From Gemmatimonadota bacterium (GTDB lineage: Bacteria; Gemmatimonadota; Gemmatimonadetes; Gemmatimonadales; GWC2-71-9): a DNA stretch of 64,000 nt. The notes below the pieces were generated by a model. It was not told the DNA's origin, searched no databases, and worked only from the letters and a program-made list of their open reading frames with translations. How positions within the stretch are numbered: the stretch's first letter is position 1; each line of letters opens with the position of its first letter. The stretch is taken from contig JAZKBR010000002.1 of NCBI GenBank assembly GCA_040388535.1, forward strand, positions 376,630-440,629, read 5' to 3'. Of the stretch, positions 51,950 through 60,510 are shown piece by piece. The position numbers were made by a program, and so were the translations under genes.

Positions 51950-53604
51950 TGCGTCTCACGGCGACGCAGCTCTCGTTTCGATATCCGGCACAGGAACACC
52001 TCGCGCTGGAGCGCGTCGACATCGCCATCGAACCCGGCAAGGTGACCTGGCTCACTGGTGCACTCGGCAGCGGCACCAGCACCCTGTTGCTTACCCTGGC
52101 CGGCCTCGCACCGCGCATCACCGGCGGCGAGCGCAGTGGCGTGGTCACCTCGGATGGGCACGATCCGGCGGTGCGTCATCCGCTCAGTGACGGAGTCGCT
52201 TATCTCGGCCCGTCGCCGGGATTGCAGCTGAGTGGCGTCGCGAAGAGCGTGCGACACGAGGTCGCGGTTGGCCCGATGAATCTCGGCTGGCCGCGCGATC
52301 GCATCCTGGAGGCGGCAGACCGTGCGATGGAACGATTGCACGTCGCGCATCTCGCCGAGCGCGCTCCCGGTGCACTCTCCGGCGGCGAAACGCAGCGTGT
52401 ATTGATCGCCGCATTGCTGGCGGCCGCGCCGCGCGCGTGGTTGCTCGATGAACCCTTTTCGGCCCTCGATCGAGCGAGCCGGATTGCTGTCGGCTTCTTG
52501 CTTCGCGAACTCGCGCGTGATGGCGCGACGGTGGTCGTGAGCTGCGACGACGCCGATGCGATGCTCGATGTTGCCGATCGAGTGGTTGTGATGCGACGCG
52601 GCAGGGTTGCGCTCGATGGCGCCCCGCAAACGCTGCTCGCTGGCCCTGCATTGCCGGCCACTGGAGCGAGCACCACGGATGCCGCCACGATCGCAGCGGC
52701 GGCACAGTTCGACACGCCGTATCCGCTCACGACGCCGGCGCTTCTCGCGCTCGTCGGAAATTCCGAACCGAACCGGCCGACCGCTGACGTCGCCGTGCCC
52801 GCCATCGCTGGAGATCGACTCCTGCTTGAACAGGTCGAATTCGCGTACGCCGGTGGCGCGCCGGTGCTGCGGCAGACCTCGCTTCGCATCGGCGCCGGTG
52901 CAGCGGTGGGACTCTTCGGGCAGAATGGCGCAGGCAAATCGACACTACTCCGACTCGCGATGGCGCTGGAGCAACCGAGCGCCGGCAAGGTCGAGACGCT
53001 GGGCGAGAATACCCGCGGCCGGGGGCCAGAAGATCTGGCGCCACGAGTCGGCTTCCTCTTCCAGCAGCCAGAGCGCCAACTCTTTGCTTCGTCGGTCCGG
53101 GCCGAGTGTGCCGTGGCACCGACCCTCGCGGGATGGGATGCCGCCCGGATTCGCGCCGCGACCGACGCGGTGCTCGCCGAGCTCGAACTCCTCGACGTGG
53201 CGGCGGAACACCCCTACGACCTGCCGCTCCCCCGTCGCCGGCTGGTGGCGCTCGCGTCAATCCTGGTGACCGATCCGATACTCCTCTTGCTGGACGAGCC
53301 GACGGCCGGTCTCGATGGCGCGACTCGCGGCCGGGTGACAGCCGCAGTGCGGAGCCGGGTGGCACGAGGGGGGGCCGTCCTGGCCATCACCCACGACGCG
53401 ACTTTCGCTCACGAGGCGCTCGACCGCGGCCTCCACCTCGAGCAGGGGGCGATCACCTTCGATGGCCCGGTCCGCGATCTGTTGAATGACCGCGACCTGA
53501 CCCGGCCGGCGGCGCTCGCAGTCGCCCTCCAGCTGGGGCTGCCGATCGGTGCGGATCGGCGTAAATCAATCGTCAGCGTACTTACCTCAGCCCGGCGGAT
53601 GTAG
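51949..53604 (+). CDS. fused ECF transporter ATPase with one degenerate site
   Basis: A 551-residue protein with two ABC domains. NBD1 (1-230): Walker A is GALGSGTST (37-45), with Thr43 instead of Lys; signature LSGGE (143-147) and Walker B LLDEP are normal; the H-loop reads VSCDDAD with Cys instead of His. NBD2 (288-530): Walker A GQNGAGKST, Walker B LLLDEPTAGLD and H-loop ITHDA are normal, but the signature is LPLPR (425-429) in place of LSGGQ. Thus the composite site from NBD1 Walker A and NBD2 signature is degenerate, and the other is intact. It drives the S and T components encoded immediately upstream. Confidence 0.9.
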   Translation: MRLTATQLSFRYPAQEHLALERVDIAIEPGKVTWLTGALGSGTSTLLLTLAGLAPRITGGERSGVVTSDGHDPAVRHPLSDGVAYLGPSPGLQLSGVAKSVRHEVAVGPMNLGWPRDRILEAADRAMERLHVAHLAERAPGALSGGETQRVLIAALLAAAPRAWLLDEPFSALDRASRIAVGFLLRELARDGATVVVSCDDADAMLDVADRVVVMRRGRVALDGAPQTLLAGPALPATGASTTDAATIAAAAQFDTPYPLTTPALLALVGNSEPNRPTADVAVPAIAGDRLLLEQVEFAYAGGAPVLRQTSLRIGAGAAVGLFGQNGAGKSTLLRLAMALEQPSAGKVETLGENTRGRGPEDLAPRVGFLFQQPERQLFASSVRAECAVAPTLAGWDAARIRAATDAVLAELELLDVAAEHPYDLPLPRRRLVALASILVTDPILLLLDEPTAGLDGATRGRVTAAVRSRVARGGAVLAITHDATFAHEALDRGLHLEQGAITFDGPVRDLLNDRDLTRPAALAVALQLGLPIGADRRKSIVSVLTSARRM

Positions 53605-53613
53605 ACTTCCAGT

Positions 53614-54687
53614 ATGCCCGTCCCACTGACCGCACTCTTCGCATCGGCTCTGCATCAGGTCCGCGCCTCGGATGGCGATGCTGCCGCGATGGATCGCGCG
53701 CTGTCGCTGCTGGCCCGCGCCGCCGGTGGGACGCCGGTGACGTTCGAGGTGATGGGCGACCGCTTCATGGTCAACGATATGCCGGTCTCGATGGAGGCCC
53801 CGGGTGTGGTGCAGGTGGTCGAAACGTTCCGAGGCCACGATACCGCCCGGCTCTCGCTTCCGGGCGGGCTCGAGCCCCGGCACTGGCGCGAAGTCGCCGA
53901 GATCTTTGCCTCCGCCGCCGGGCTCTTCCCCGGACCGCTCCACCTCATCGAGGCGCTCCACGCCGCCATTCCTGGCGCCGAGATTGTGTCGGCCGGCCTT
54001 CGGGGCGGGGTGATCGATTCGAGCAGCGGTGACCAGATCACCGATCTCTTCGCCGCGATGTCCGCGCCTGGCGTGAATCTGGGTGGCGACGACCTGATGG
54101 GCGGGAGCGGCGATCGCGGGGAGCTTTCTCAGCGACTCGATCCGCTGCTCGCCGAAGGGCGCGCCGCCTCCGACGCCCACGACTACGAACGGCTCGCCGC
54201 CGCGCTGATCGACCTGCACGCGCTCGAACATTCGTGTGACGATGCGCATCGCTCCATCATTGTGCGCGAGCGGCGTCGGATGGTCTCAGGCGATGATCTC
54301 GAGACGATGGTGCGGATGCTGCCACGCGTCGGCGCCGACTCGATGGTGGCGCGGGCGATCATCAGCGCGGGTCGCGACGGTGTGGAAGCGATCATCGAAG
54401 TACTGAACAGCGCCGAAGGACGTCCCGAGCGCCGCGCCTACATCGAGGCGCTCGCCGCAGCCCCGCACGCCGAGGAGCAGATCCTCAAGGCCCTCGGCAG
54501 CCATCGCCCCGACCTCGTGGCGGCGGTCGCCGAAGCCGCAGCGCGCCGCCATATGGTGACGGCGGTCCCTGCGCTCGGTCATCTGCTCAAGCACAACGAT
54601 GCCAACGTGCGCACCGCCGCCTACCACGCGCTCGAGCGCATCGGCACGCACGAGGCGTTCGAGGCGCTCCACGGCCGGGGCCGTTAA
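53614..54687 (+). CDS. HEAT-repeat protein of unknown function
   Basis: A 357-residue cytoplasmic protein. Residues 1-150 form an unrecognised mixed domain (RAAGGTPVTFEVMGDRFMVNDMPVSME). A linker rich in Gly and Asp follows. The C-terminal 170 residues are alpha-helical pairs of the HEAT/PBS type (VEAIIEVLNSAEGRPERRAYIEAL, AEAAARRHMVTAVPALGHLLKHNDANVRTAAYHALERIG). Such repeats mediate protein contacts. It starts 9 bp after the ECF ATPase stop, and its stop adjoins the convergent M42 gene. Confidence 0.7.
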   Translation: MPVPLTALFASALHQVRASDGDAAAMDRALSLLARAAGGTPVTFEVMGDRFMVNDMPVSMEAPGVVQVVETFRGHDTARLSLPGGLEPRHWREVAEIFASAAGLFPGPLHLIEALHAAIPGAEIVSAGLRGGVIDSSSGDQITDLFAAMSAPGVNLGGDDLMGGSGDRGELSQRLDPLLAEGRAASDAHDYERLAAALIDLHALEHSCDDAHRSIIVRERRRMVSGDDLETMVRMLPRVGADSMVARAIISAGRDGVEAIIEVLNSAEGRPERRAYIEALAAAPHAEEQILKALGSHRPDLVAAVAEAAARRHMVTAVPALGHLLKHNDANVRTAAYHALERIGTHEAFEALHGRGR

Positions 54688-55764
54688 CTAGCGCGGCACG
54701 AAGTCAGTGCTGCTGTCGATCCGCCGGGCAAACGCCGCGAGCAGTTTCGCGGCGTTCGTCACATCTTCCAGCGCCACCAGTTCGTTCGGCGAATGCATGT
54801 AACGCAGCGGCACCGAGACCAGACCGGTGGCAACGCCGTGATGCGCCGTGAAGATGGCGTCGGCGTCGGTGCCGGTGTATTTGGCCGCGCCCTGAATGGT
54901 GTAGGGGATCTGTTCTTCTTCCGCAGTCGCCAGCAGCAACTCGAACACCACTTCGTTCACCGCCGCGCCGCGCGCGAGCACCGGCCCGCCACCAAGCTTC
55001 ACGTCACCGTGCCGCTTCTTCTCGATCCCGGGAGAATCAGTGGCGTGGGTGACATCGACCACGATCGCCGCGCGCGCCTCGAGCGACGTCGCCGACGTGC
55101 GGGCACCACCGCCGGTGTAGGCGATCTCCTCCTGGGTGGTGGCGACAGCGGTGACCGGGAGCTTCGGGCGATCGGCCGCGAGCAGGCGCAGCGCCTCGAG
55201 CACCACGAACGCTCCGATCCGGTTGTCGAGCGAGCGTGAGACGACGCGATCATTGGGGAGGCGTGTCACCGTCGCGCCGAGCACGCCGGCGGTGCCGATC
55301 CCGACATGGCTCAGCGCCTCCGCCCGGCTCTTCGCGCCGATGTCGATCCAGAGATCGTGCGGCTTCGAGAGCTTGTCGCGGTCGGCCTGATCCATCAGGT
55401 GAATCGCCTGCTTGCCGATCACCCCGGCCACCGCCCCGTTCCGGCCCAGCAGCGACACCCGCTGGCCGACGAAGACCTGCGAATCCCAGCCACCAATCGG
55501 CTCGAAGAAGCAGAAGCCGTCGTCATCGATGTGGATGATCATCACGCCGATCTCGTCGATGTGCCCGGCGAACATCAGCCGGGGGCCATCGCGACCGGCG
55601 GAGCCGGGAAAGATCGTGGCGAAGGAGTTGCCGCTGACATCGGCAGAGACCTCGTCGGCGAAGGCGGCGGCTTCGCGCCAGAGGCGAGCGGGTGCGCGCT
55701 CGAAGCCGGACGGGCCGGGGGCATCGAGCAGGCGGCTGAATACGGCGTATTGGTCGGGATGCAT
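54688..55764 (-). CDS. M42 family metallo-aminopeptidase
   Basis: A 358-residue dinuclear zinc aminopeptidase/glutamyl aminopeptidase of the M42 (tetrahedral peptidase, FrvX-like) family. Metal ligands and catalytic Glu are visible: His in FAGHIDEIG, Asp in SRSLDNRIG, Glu pair in TTQEEIAY, Asp in VVDVTHATD and His in YMHSPNELV. It trims peptides in the cytoplasm. The ATG at 55764 was preferred over one six codons upstream because it starts the family-like HPDQYAVFSRLLDAPGPSGFE. Confidence 0.9.
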   Translation of the reverse strand: MHPDQYAVFSRLLDAPGPSGFERAPARLWREAAAFADEVSADVSGNSFATIFPGSAGRDGPRLMFAGHIDEIGVMIIHIDDDGFCFFEPIGGWDSQVFVGQRVSLLGRNGAVAGVIGKQAIHLMDQADRDKLSKPHDLWIDIGAKSRAEALSHVGIGTAGVLGATVTRLPNDRVVSRSLDNRIGAFVVLEALRLLAADRPKLPVTAVATTQEEIAYTGGGARTSATSLEARAAIVVDVTHATDSPGIEKKRHGDVKLGGGPVLARGAAVNEVVFELLLATAEEEQIPYTIQGAAKYTGTDADAIFTAHHGVATGLVSVPLRYMHSPNELVALEDVTNAAKLLAAFARRIDSSTDFVPR

Positions 55765-55809
55765 GGGGGTAGAAGCTAACAACGGCGCTCCCTTTTACCT
55801 TTTGGCCCG

Positions 55810-56565
55810 ATGCCAACACCCGCCTCGCCCCTGCGCACTACGCTCGCGTCGATCTGGACCTGGTCGATGCTCGGCCTTTCCATCGCCGTGCTCTTCCCGG
55901 TGGTCTCCCTCTTCCGGATCCTGGGGTGGCCGTTCGACCGGGTGAATTACGCCGGCGGCAGGATCTTTCGCTGGGTCGGACTCTGGACCACGATGACGAC
56001 GCCGCGCTGGAAATTCTCGGTGCGCGGAGCACCACCCGCCGACCCGCGACGGCCGTACGTCGTGGTGGCCAATCACGAATCGTTCTCCGACATCCTGCTG
56101 CTCTGTCATCTCCCGTGGGAGATGAAGTGGCTCAGCAAGATCGAGATCATGAAGATCCCGGTGCTCGGCTGGGTGATGTGGATGGCCAACGACATTCCGG
56201 TCAAGCGCGGGCGGGCATCGAGCATTCGTGACGCGATGGCCGCGTGTCGCGAGCGACTCGCGCAGCGTTGTTCGGTAATGATGTTCCCCGAAGGGACTCG
56301 CTCCCTCGACGACAACCTGCTGCCGTTCAAGGACGGCGCCTTCCGCCTCGCGATCGATGCCGGCCTGCCGATCCTGCCGCTCGCTATTCACGGCACGCGC
56401 GACGCGATCGCCAAGCACGACTGGCGCATCAATCCGGCGGTGGCGGTGGTGGAGATCCTGGAGCCGATCGAGAGTGCGGGGAAGACCACCGCAGTGCTGC
56501 GGGAAGAGGCGCGCGCGCGGATCGAAGCTGCGCGCAACGCCTTGCGAATCGAGATGAAGGGCTAG
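55810..56565 (+). CDS. plsC: 1-acyl-sn-glycerol-3-phosphate acyltransferase
   Basis: A 251-residue membrane acyltransferase making phosphatidic acid from lysophosphatidic acid. The catalytic H-x4-D motif is in VVANHESFSDILLL, and the substrate motif is MMFPEGTRSLDD. An N-terminal TM (SMLGLSIAVLFPVVSLFRILGWP) anchors it. Its TAG stop shares a CTAG with the stop of the convergent small membrane gene. Confidence 0.9.
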   Translation: MPTPASPLRTTLASIWTWSMLGLSIAVLFPVVSLFRILGWPFDRVNYAGGRIFRWVGLWTTMTTPRWKFSVRGAPPADPRRPYVVVANHESFSDILLLCHLPWEMKWLSKIEIMKIPVLGWVMWMANDIPVKRGRASSIRDAMAACRERLAQRCSVMMFPEGTRSLDDNLLPFKDGAFRLAIDAGLPILPLAIHGTRDAIAKHDWRINPAVAVVEILEPIESAGKTTAVLREEARARIEAARNALRIEMKG

Positions 56566-56777
56566 CCGCGCCGGGCCTCGCGCAGCGCCCGCATGCTGGG
56601 CACCAGCACCGCCAGCGTCGCCAGTACCCAGAAGAGCCCCAGCGTCAGGCGTCCGTTGCTGGTATGAGCCAACGGGGTCAGGAAGTAGACTGCGAGACCG
56701 AACGCGTCCACCAGCAGGACGCCGAGCACCATCCGCACCATCGCCGCCTTCATCAGCGACAGCCGGTCACCACTCAT
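56562..56777 (-). CDS. small two-TM membrane protein
   Basis: A 71-residue protein with two hydrophobic helices (MVLGVLLVDAFGLAVYFLTPLA and LGLFWVLATLAVLVPSM) and a basic tail. The ATG overlaps the DUF411 stop (ATGA), so the two are expressed together. No family was recognised. Confidence 0.6.
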   Translation of the reverse strand: MSGDRLSLMKAAMVRMVLGVLLVDAFGLAVYFLTPLAHTSNGRLTLGLFWVLATLAVLVPSMRALREARRG

Positions 56778-57235
56778 CGAACAGCGTACCGCTTGGCGTG
56801 ACCGGTCGCGTCAAACGAGTAGATCGTGTACGGCTCCTTCCCCATATCCATTCCCGGCGACGCGCCCGGCATACCCGGCGCCGCGAGTCCCTTCACGCCA
56901 GCGGGCTTTTCCGCGAGCAGCTTCTTCACCAGGTCGGCGGGGACGTGGCCCTCGATCACATAGCCGTTGATGAATGCCGTGTGGCACGACTGCAGTTCGG
57001 CCGTGACACCATTCGCGCGCTTGAGCCTGGTGAACTCATCCTGGTTCTCCACCGTGACGGTGAAGCCGGCCTTCTGCATGTAGGTCACCCAGGCAGCGCA
57101 GCAACCACACGAGGCCGACTTCACCACGCGGAGGTTGAGCGGGGCGGGCGCGGGGCCGCGATGCCAGGCTGCGAGTGAGGTGGCGCCGGCGACGAGGAGC
57201 AGGGCGGTGAAGAGGAAGCGGAGTCTGCGGATCAC
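56774..57235 (-). CDS. DUF411 family metal-binding protein
   Basis: A protein of about 153 residues with an N-terminal signal or anchor (RRLRFLFTALLLVAGATSLAAW). The DUF411 core follows: VVKSASCGCCAAWVTYMQKAGFTVTV, SCHTAFINGYVIEGHVPADLVKKLL and GLAAPGMPGASPGMD. The CGCC and SCHT motifs suggest copper or other metal binding in the periplasm. The GTG at 57235 is the best start in front of the signal; the frame continues upstream into a palindromic repeat, which is not part of the gene. Confidence 0.85.
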   Translation of the reverse strand: MIRRLRFLFTALLLVAGATSLAAWHRGPAPAPLNLRVVKSASCGCCAAWVTYMQKAGFTVTVENQDEFTRLKRANGVTAELQSCHTAFINGYVIEGHVPADLVKKLLAEKPAGVKGLAAPGMPGASPGMDMGKEPYTIYSFDATGHAKRYAVR

Positions 57236-57283
57236 GGGAAGCTCGGGAAAGGAGACGTAGGGAAGATAAGCGAGGGACTCGTT

Positions 57284-57374
57284 GGTGGTGCCGCCCTTGG
57301 GCGGCACGGGTATCAGATTCGAACCAGACTCTGCTGGTCGGTAATACCGGTGCCGCGCAAGCGCGGCACCAGCG
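57284..57374. repeat. REPIN-like inverted doublet A
   Basis: A GGTGGTGCCGCCCTTGGGCG-type palindrome (57284-57309) is followed 40 bp later by an inverted relative, GGTGCCGCGCAAGCGCGGCA (57349-57368). It lies between the DUF411 and DUF486 genes. Two more doublets follow at 57796 and 61067. Confidence 0.82.
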
Positions 57375-57401
57375 GTCTCAGACCTGGCCTCCGCTCACCG
57401 T

Positions 57402-57767
57402 TCAAGCTCCCCGGAACGCGAAATACACCGCACCGACCAGGCAGGCCCCGGCATACAGATGATCCAGCTTGAACTGCTGCTTCATGAAGAGAATCGCAAA
57501 CGGCACGAAAACCACCAGAGTGATCACCTCCTGCATCACCTTGAGCTGCGGCAGGGAGAGCGCCGTGAAGCCGATCCGGTTCGCGGGCACCTGCAGCATG
57601 TACTCGAAGAGGGCGATCCCCCAGCTCACCAGCACCGCGATGTACCAGGGCTTGCTGCTGAGCGACTTGAGATGGCCGTACCAGGCGAACGTCATGAAGA
57701 GGTTCGAGCCGATCAGCAGGATGATGGTGCGGAGGATGACGCCGGAATAGGGATTTTCGAGGGGCAT
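57402..57767 (-). CDS. DUF486 family membrane protein
   Basis: A 121-residue, four-helix membrane protein. TIILLIGSNLFMTFAWYGHLK, WYIAVLVSWGIALFEYMLQVPANRIG and LKVMQEVITLVVFVPFAILFM match DUF486, a small DMT-like family. A transporter role is suspected in the family but not shown. The ATG at 57767 is right ahead of the first helix; the frame upstream runs into a repeat. Confidence 0.88.
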   Translation of the reverse strand: MPLENPYSGVILRTIILLIGSNLFMTFAWYGHLKSLSSKPWYIAVLVSWGIALFEYMLQVPANRIGFTALSLPQLKVMQEVITLVVFVPFAILFMKQQFKLDHLYAGACLVGAVYFAFRGA

Positions 57768-57795
57768 GGGGATGGTCGCGATAAGAGGAGGCCCA

Positions 57796-57913
57796 CCGGT
57801 GGTGCCGCCCTTGGGCGGCACCGGTCTTCGCGAAGCAGCGAAGCTCGATCTTACCGAAACGCGAAGCTTCGATCAATCGGTGAGACCCGTGCCGCGCTCG
57901 CGCGGCACCACCG
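57796..57913. repeat. REPIN-like inverted doublet B
   Basis: CCGGTGGTGCCGCCCTTGGG plus its right half (57796-57824) faces an inverted relative GTGCCGCG-CTCG-CGCGGCAC (57889-57908). The inner TGAGACC before the second unit is shared with doublet C. Confidence 0.82.
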
Positions 57914-57949
57914 AAGCGAAAGGGGCGCCCCGTTTCCGGAACGCCCCCT

Positions 57950-57977
57950 CCATCATCCATCATCCATCATCCATCAA
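57950..57977. repeat. CCATCAT heptamer tandem repeat
   Basis: Three exact CCATCAT units and one CCATCAA unit lie 10 bp beyond the stop of the lipoprotein gene at 57987. A GC-rich hairpin (GGGGCG...CGCCCC) directly precedes them. Confidence 0.85.
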
Positions 57978-57986
57978 CCTGCCGTA

Positions 57987-58880
57987 TCAGTCCCGGACGA
58001 GGATCAGGAACTTCCCCGCATCCCAGAAGGCCGGCGACGAGACGTGGAGATCGCCCTTCACGTGGCCGTCCGAGGTCACCGTGCTCGCGAGCAGCGACGG
58101 GCTCTGGCGGGTCACGATCTTGTACTCTTTGAGCGGCTCCGGCACCGTCAGCACGGTGTCCTTGCGACGATCGAGGCGCTGGAAGAGTTCCGGCTTCAGG
58201 TCGCGAGCTGCCGCGACAGTCTTGCCACCAAAGATCAGGAACTTGCTCCCTTCGCTCACCACGATGCCACGCTTGATGAGTTCGTCCTTGGTACCGACCG
58301 CGTAGTAGACGACGTTCGACTCATCGATGACGTGGGTCAGCGTGTCCTTGACCGCGACCTTCTCCACCGTCAGCTGATTCGTCTGGGTGGTGAGCGTGTC
58401 GACCCGCGACGTCAGCGTCTGGATCTGCACCTTCTGCTCGGTGATCAGCGCTTCCTGCGCCTGCGCCGCCGTCTTCAGGTCCTCGATTGTCTTCGAGAAG
58501 TTGTCGAGGTTCGCCATCAGCTTGACGCGCTCGCTGGACAGCCCGCCGATCTTCTTCTTCTGGGCGGCGACCTGCACTTCGGCCGCCTCGAGGCGGGCGA
58601 TCACTTCGCGGACCTTGCCGAGCAACACGGCGCGCTCTTCGGCCTTGCCGGCGAGCGGACGGTCACCGGTCGAGACCGGCGAGACGCCAAGCGCCTTGAC
58701 CCGGGCCAGATCGGCGTTGATCTCGGTGACCATCTGGGTCGCGGCGAGGACGTCGGCCACGAGCGAGTCCTTCTGCTCATTGACGCGGCGCTGTTCCAGC
58801 ACCGTCTCGTCATATCGCTTCTTGCTCACACAACCCGTGAGCGTCCCGGCGATGACCAAAGCCATCATGAACTTGCGCAT
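57987..58880 (-). CDS. coiled-coil lipoprotein
   Basis: A 297-residue lipoprotein with signal MRKFMMALVIAGTLTGCVS (lipobox LTGC). Residues about 25-170 form a long coiled coil (EERAVLLGKVREVIARLEAAEVQVAAQKKKIGGL, TLTSRVDTLTTQTNQLTVEK). A globular C-terminal part follows, containing VVYYAVGTKDELIKRGIVV and a KFLILVRD end. Its precise role is unknown; it may span or tether envelope layers. The ATG at 58880 starts the signal peptide. Confidence 0.75.
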   Translation of the reverse strand: MRKFMMALVIAGTLTGCVSKKRYDETVLEQRRVNEQKDSLVADVLAATQMVTEINADLARVKALGVSPVSTGDRPLAGKAEERAVLLGKVREVIARLEAAEVQVAAQKKKIGGLSSERVKLMANLDNFSKTIEDLKTAAQAQEALITEQKVQIQTLTSRVDTLTTQTNQLTVEKVAVKDTLTHVIDESNVVYYAVGTKDELIKRGIVVSEGSKFLIFGGKTVAAARDLKPELFQRLDRRKDTVLTVPEPLKEYKIVTRQSPSLLASTVTSDGHVKGDLHVSSPAFWDAGKFLILVRD

Positions 58881-59002
58881 GAATACATCCTTGGAAGTAG
58901 ACGTCTTTGGGACGACCTGAGGGGAGAACGATGCACAACTGGCGGCTGGCGGGCCACCCCCCGGCCCCCCAGATTCCGCCTGACCCCACTCCCGGACCGC
59001 CA

Positions 59003-60478
59003 ATGCGCCGCCCCGCCACACTGCTCACTTTCCTGCTCCAGGCCACGACTTTCGCGGCTTTGCGGGCGCAGGCCCCGGTCCGATCGGTCACTTTCCTCCA
59101 CTTCAACGACATCTACGAGATCACCCCGATGGGAGGGGGGGCCTCCGGCGGACTCGCCCGGCTGGCGACCCTCCGGGCCTCCCTCGCCCGGCGCACCCCG
59201 GCCCTGATCACCGATCTGGCGGGGGACTTCCTCTCCCCATCGGCGATGGGGCTGGCCCAGGTCGACGGTGCCCGGCTCGCCGGCCGGCAGATGGTCTCGA
59301 TCCTCAACGCCGTCGGGCTCCAGTGGGCGACCCTCGGCAACCACGAGTTCGACCTCCGGCTCGATGAGTTCCTCGACCGCCTCGGCGAGTCACGGTTCGG
59401 GTATGTCGTGAGCAACGTGACCGACTCGACCGGCAAGCTCTTTCCGCACACCCAGCGCCACGCGATCCTCCGCATCAAGAGCCCCGGCGGCCTCGTCCGC
59501 ATCGGCCTCATCGGGCTGGTGATCGACGACAACAAGCCGGCGTGGACCCGCTTCGAGGATCCGATCGTGGCGGCGAAGCGCGAGGTGGCCTTGATCAAGG
59601 ACTCCGTCGACGCGATCGTGGCGATCACCCATCTCACGCTCGCGAGCGATCAACGCGTCGTGGAACTCGTCCCCGAGATCGCTCTGCTCCTCGGCGGCCA
59701 CGAGCACGAGAACTACGAAATCCGCCGCGGCGCCGCCTTCACGCCGATCGTCAAGGCCGACGCCAACGTACGCACCGTCGCGGTGGTCACCCTGACCTTC
59801 GCGAAGAAGGGCGCGCGCCCGGCCGCGGCCGTCCGATTCATCCCGCTCGACATGAGCATTGCACTCGACCCGAAGGTGAGTCGCGAAGTGGCGACCTGGG
59901 TCGCGCGCTCCGATACGGCCTATATCGCGGCGGGCCTCGATCCGCACGCGCGCGTCACCGTGCTCCCCGAACCGCTCGATGGTCGTGAGGCCACCGTGCG
60001 AGTGCGTCAGGCGCCGCTGCCGATGCTGATTGCGGAGGCACTCCGCGCCGAAGTGCCGGGAGCCGAAGTGGGGATCATGAACGGCGGGTCGATCCGGATC
60101 GACGATGTGATTCCGGCAGGGCCGCTCACGCAGTACGACGTGATTCGAATCCTCCCCTTCGGGGGCAACGTCGTAGGGACCACGATGACTGGTTCGATGC
60201 TCCGCCGGGTGCTCGAACAGGGGGAGGCCAATCGCGGGAGCGGCGGCTATCTCCACCCGGCGGGGGCCGAGCGTCAGGGTGACCATTGGGTCGTCGGCGG
60301 GGTCCCTCTCGATCCGACCCGACGTTACCGTGTGGCGACCACCGATTTCCTCGTCACCGGACGCGAGAAGGGGCTCGCCTTTCTCGCCCCTGACAATCCC
60401 GAGCTCGGCCCCATCACACCTTTCAGGGACATCCGCAAGGCCCTGATCGATCGCTTCAAGGCGAAGTACGGTTCGTGA
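59003..60478 (+). CDS. secreted 5'-nucleotidase / metallophosphatase
   Basis: A 491-residue exported enzyme. After signal peptide MRRPATLLTFLLQATTFAALRAQ, the metallophosphatase domain has FLHFNDIYEI, DLAGDFLSPS, TLGNHEFDLRLDEF, AITHLTLASD and GGHEHENYE. The C-terminal substrate domain (EVGIMNGGSIRIDDVIPAGPLTQYDVIRILPFGGNVV) is complete. It should hydrolyse nucleotides or related phosphoesters in the periplasm. The ATG at 59003 begins the signal; the frame upstream is Pro-rich and not family-like. Confidence 0.9.
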   Translation: MRRPATLLTFLLQATTFAALRAQAPVRSVTFLHFNDIYEITPMGGGASGGLARLATLRASLARRTPALITDLAGDFLSPSAMGLAQVDGARLAGRQMVSILNAVGLQWATLGNHEFDLRLDEFLDRLGESRFGYVVSNVTDSTGKLFPHTQRHAILRIKSPGGLVRIGLIGLVIDDNKPAWTRFEDPIVAAKREVALIKDSVDAIVAITHLTLASDQRVVELVPEIALLLGGHEHENYEIRRGAAFTPIVKADANVRTVAVVTLTFAKKGARPAAAVRFIPLDMSIALDPKVSREVATWVARSDTAYIAAGLDPHARVTVLPEPLDGREATVRVRQAPLPMLIAEALRAEVPGAEVGIMNGGSIRIDDVIPAGPLTQYDVIRILPFGGNVVGTTMTGSMLRRVLEQGEANRGSGGYLHPAGAERQGDHWVVGGVPLDPTRRYRVATTDFLVTGREKGLAFLAPDNPELGPITPFRDIRKALIDRFKAKYGS

Positions 60479-60510
60479 TCACCCAACGCATTCCTCAGCC
60501 GGAGCTCTTC

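Noticed and set aside
57236-57307. N-terminal extension of the DUF411 protein starting MPPKGGTT
   Set aside because: These codons are a translation of the palindromic repeat at 57284; the same MPPKGGTT appears in front of the DUF486 gene for the same reason.
57768-57821. N-terminal extension of the DUF486 protein starting MPPKGGTT
   Set aside because: It comes from repeat doublet B; the conserved protein starts at the ATG at 57767.
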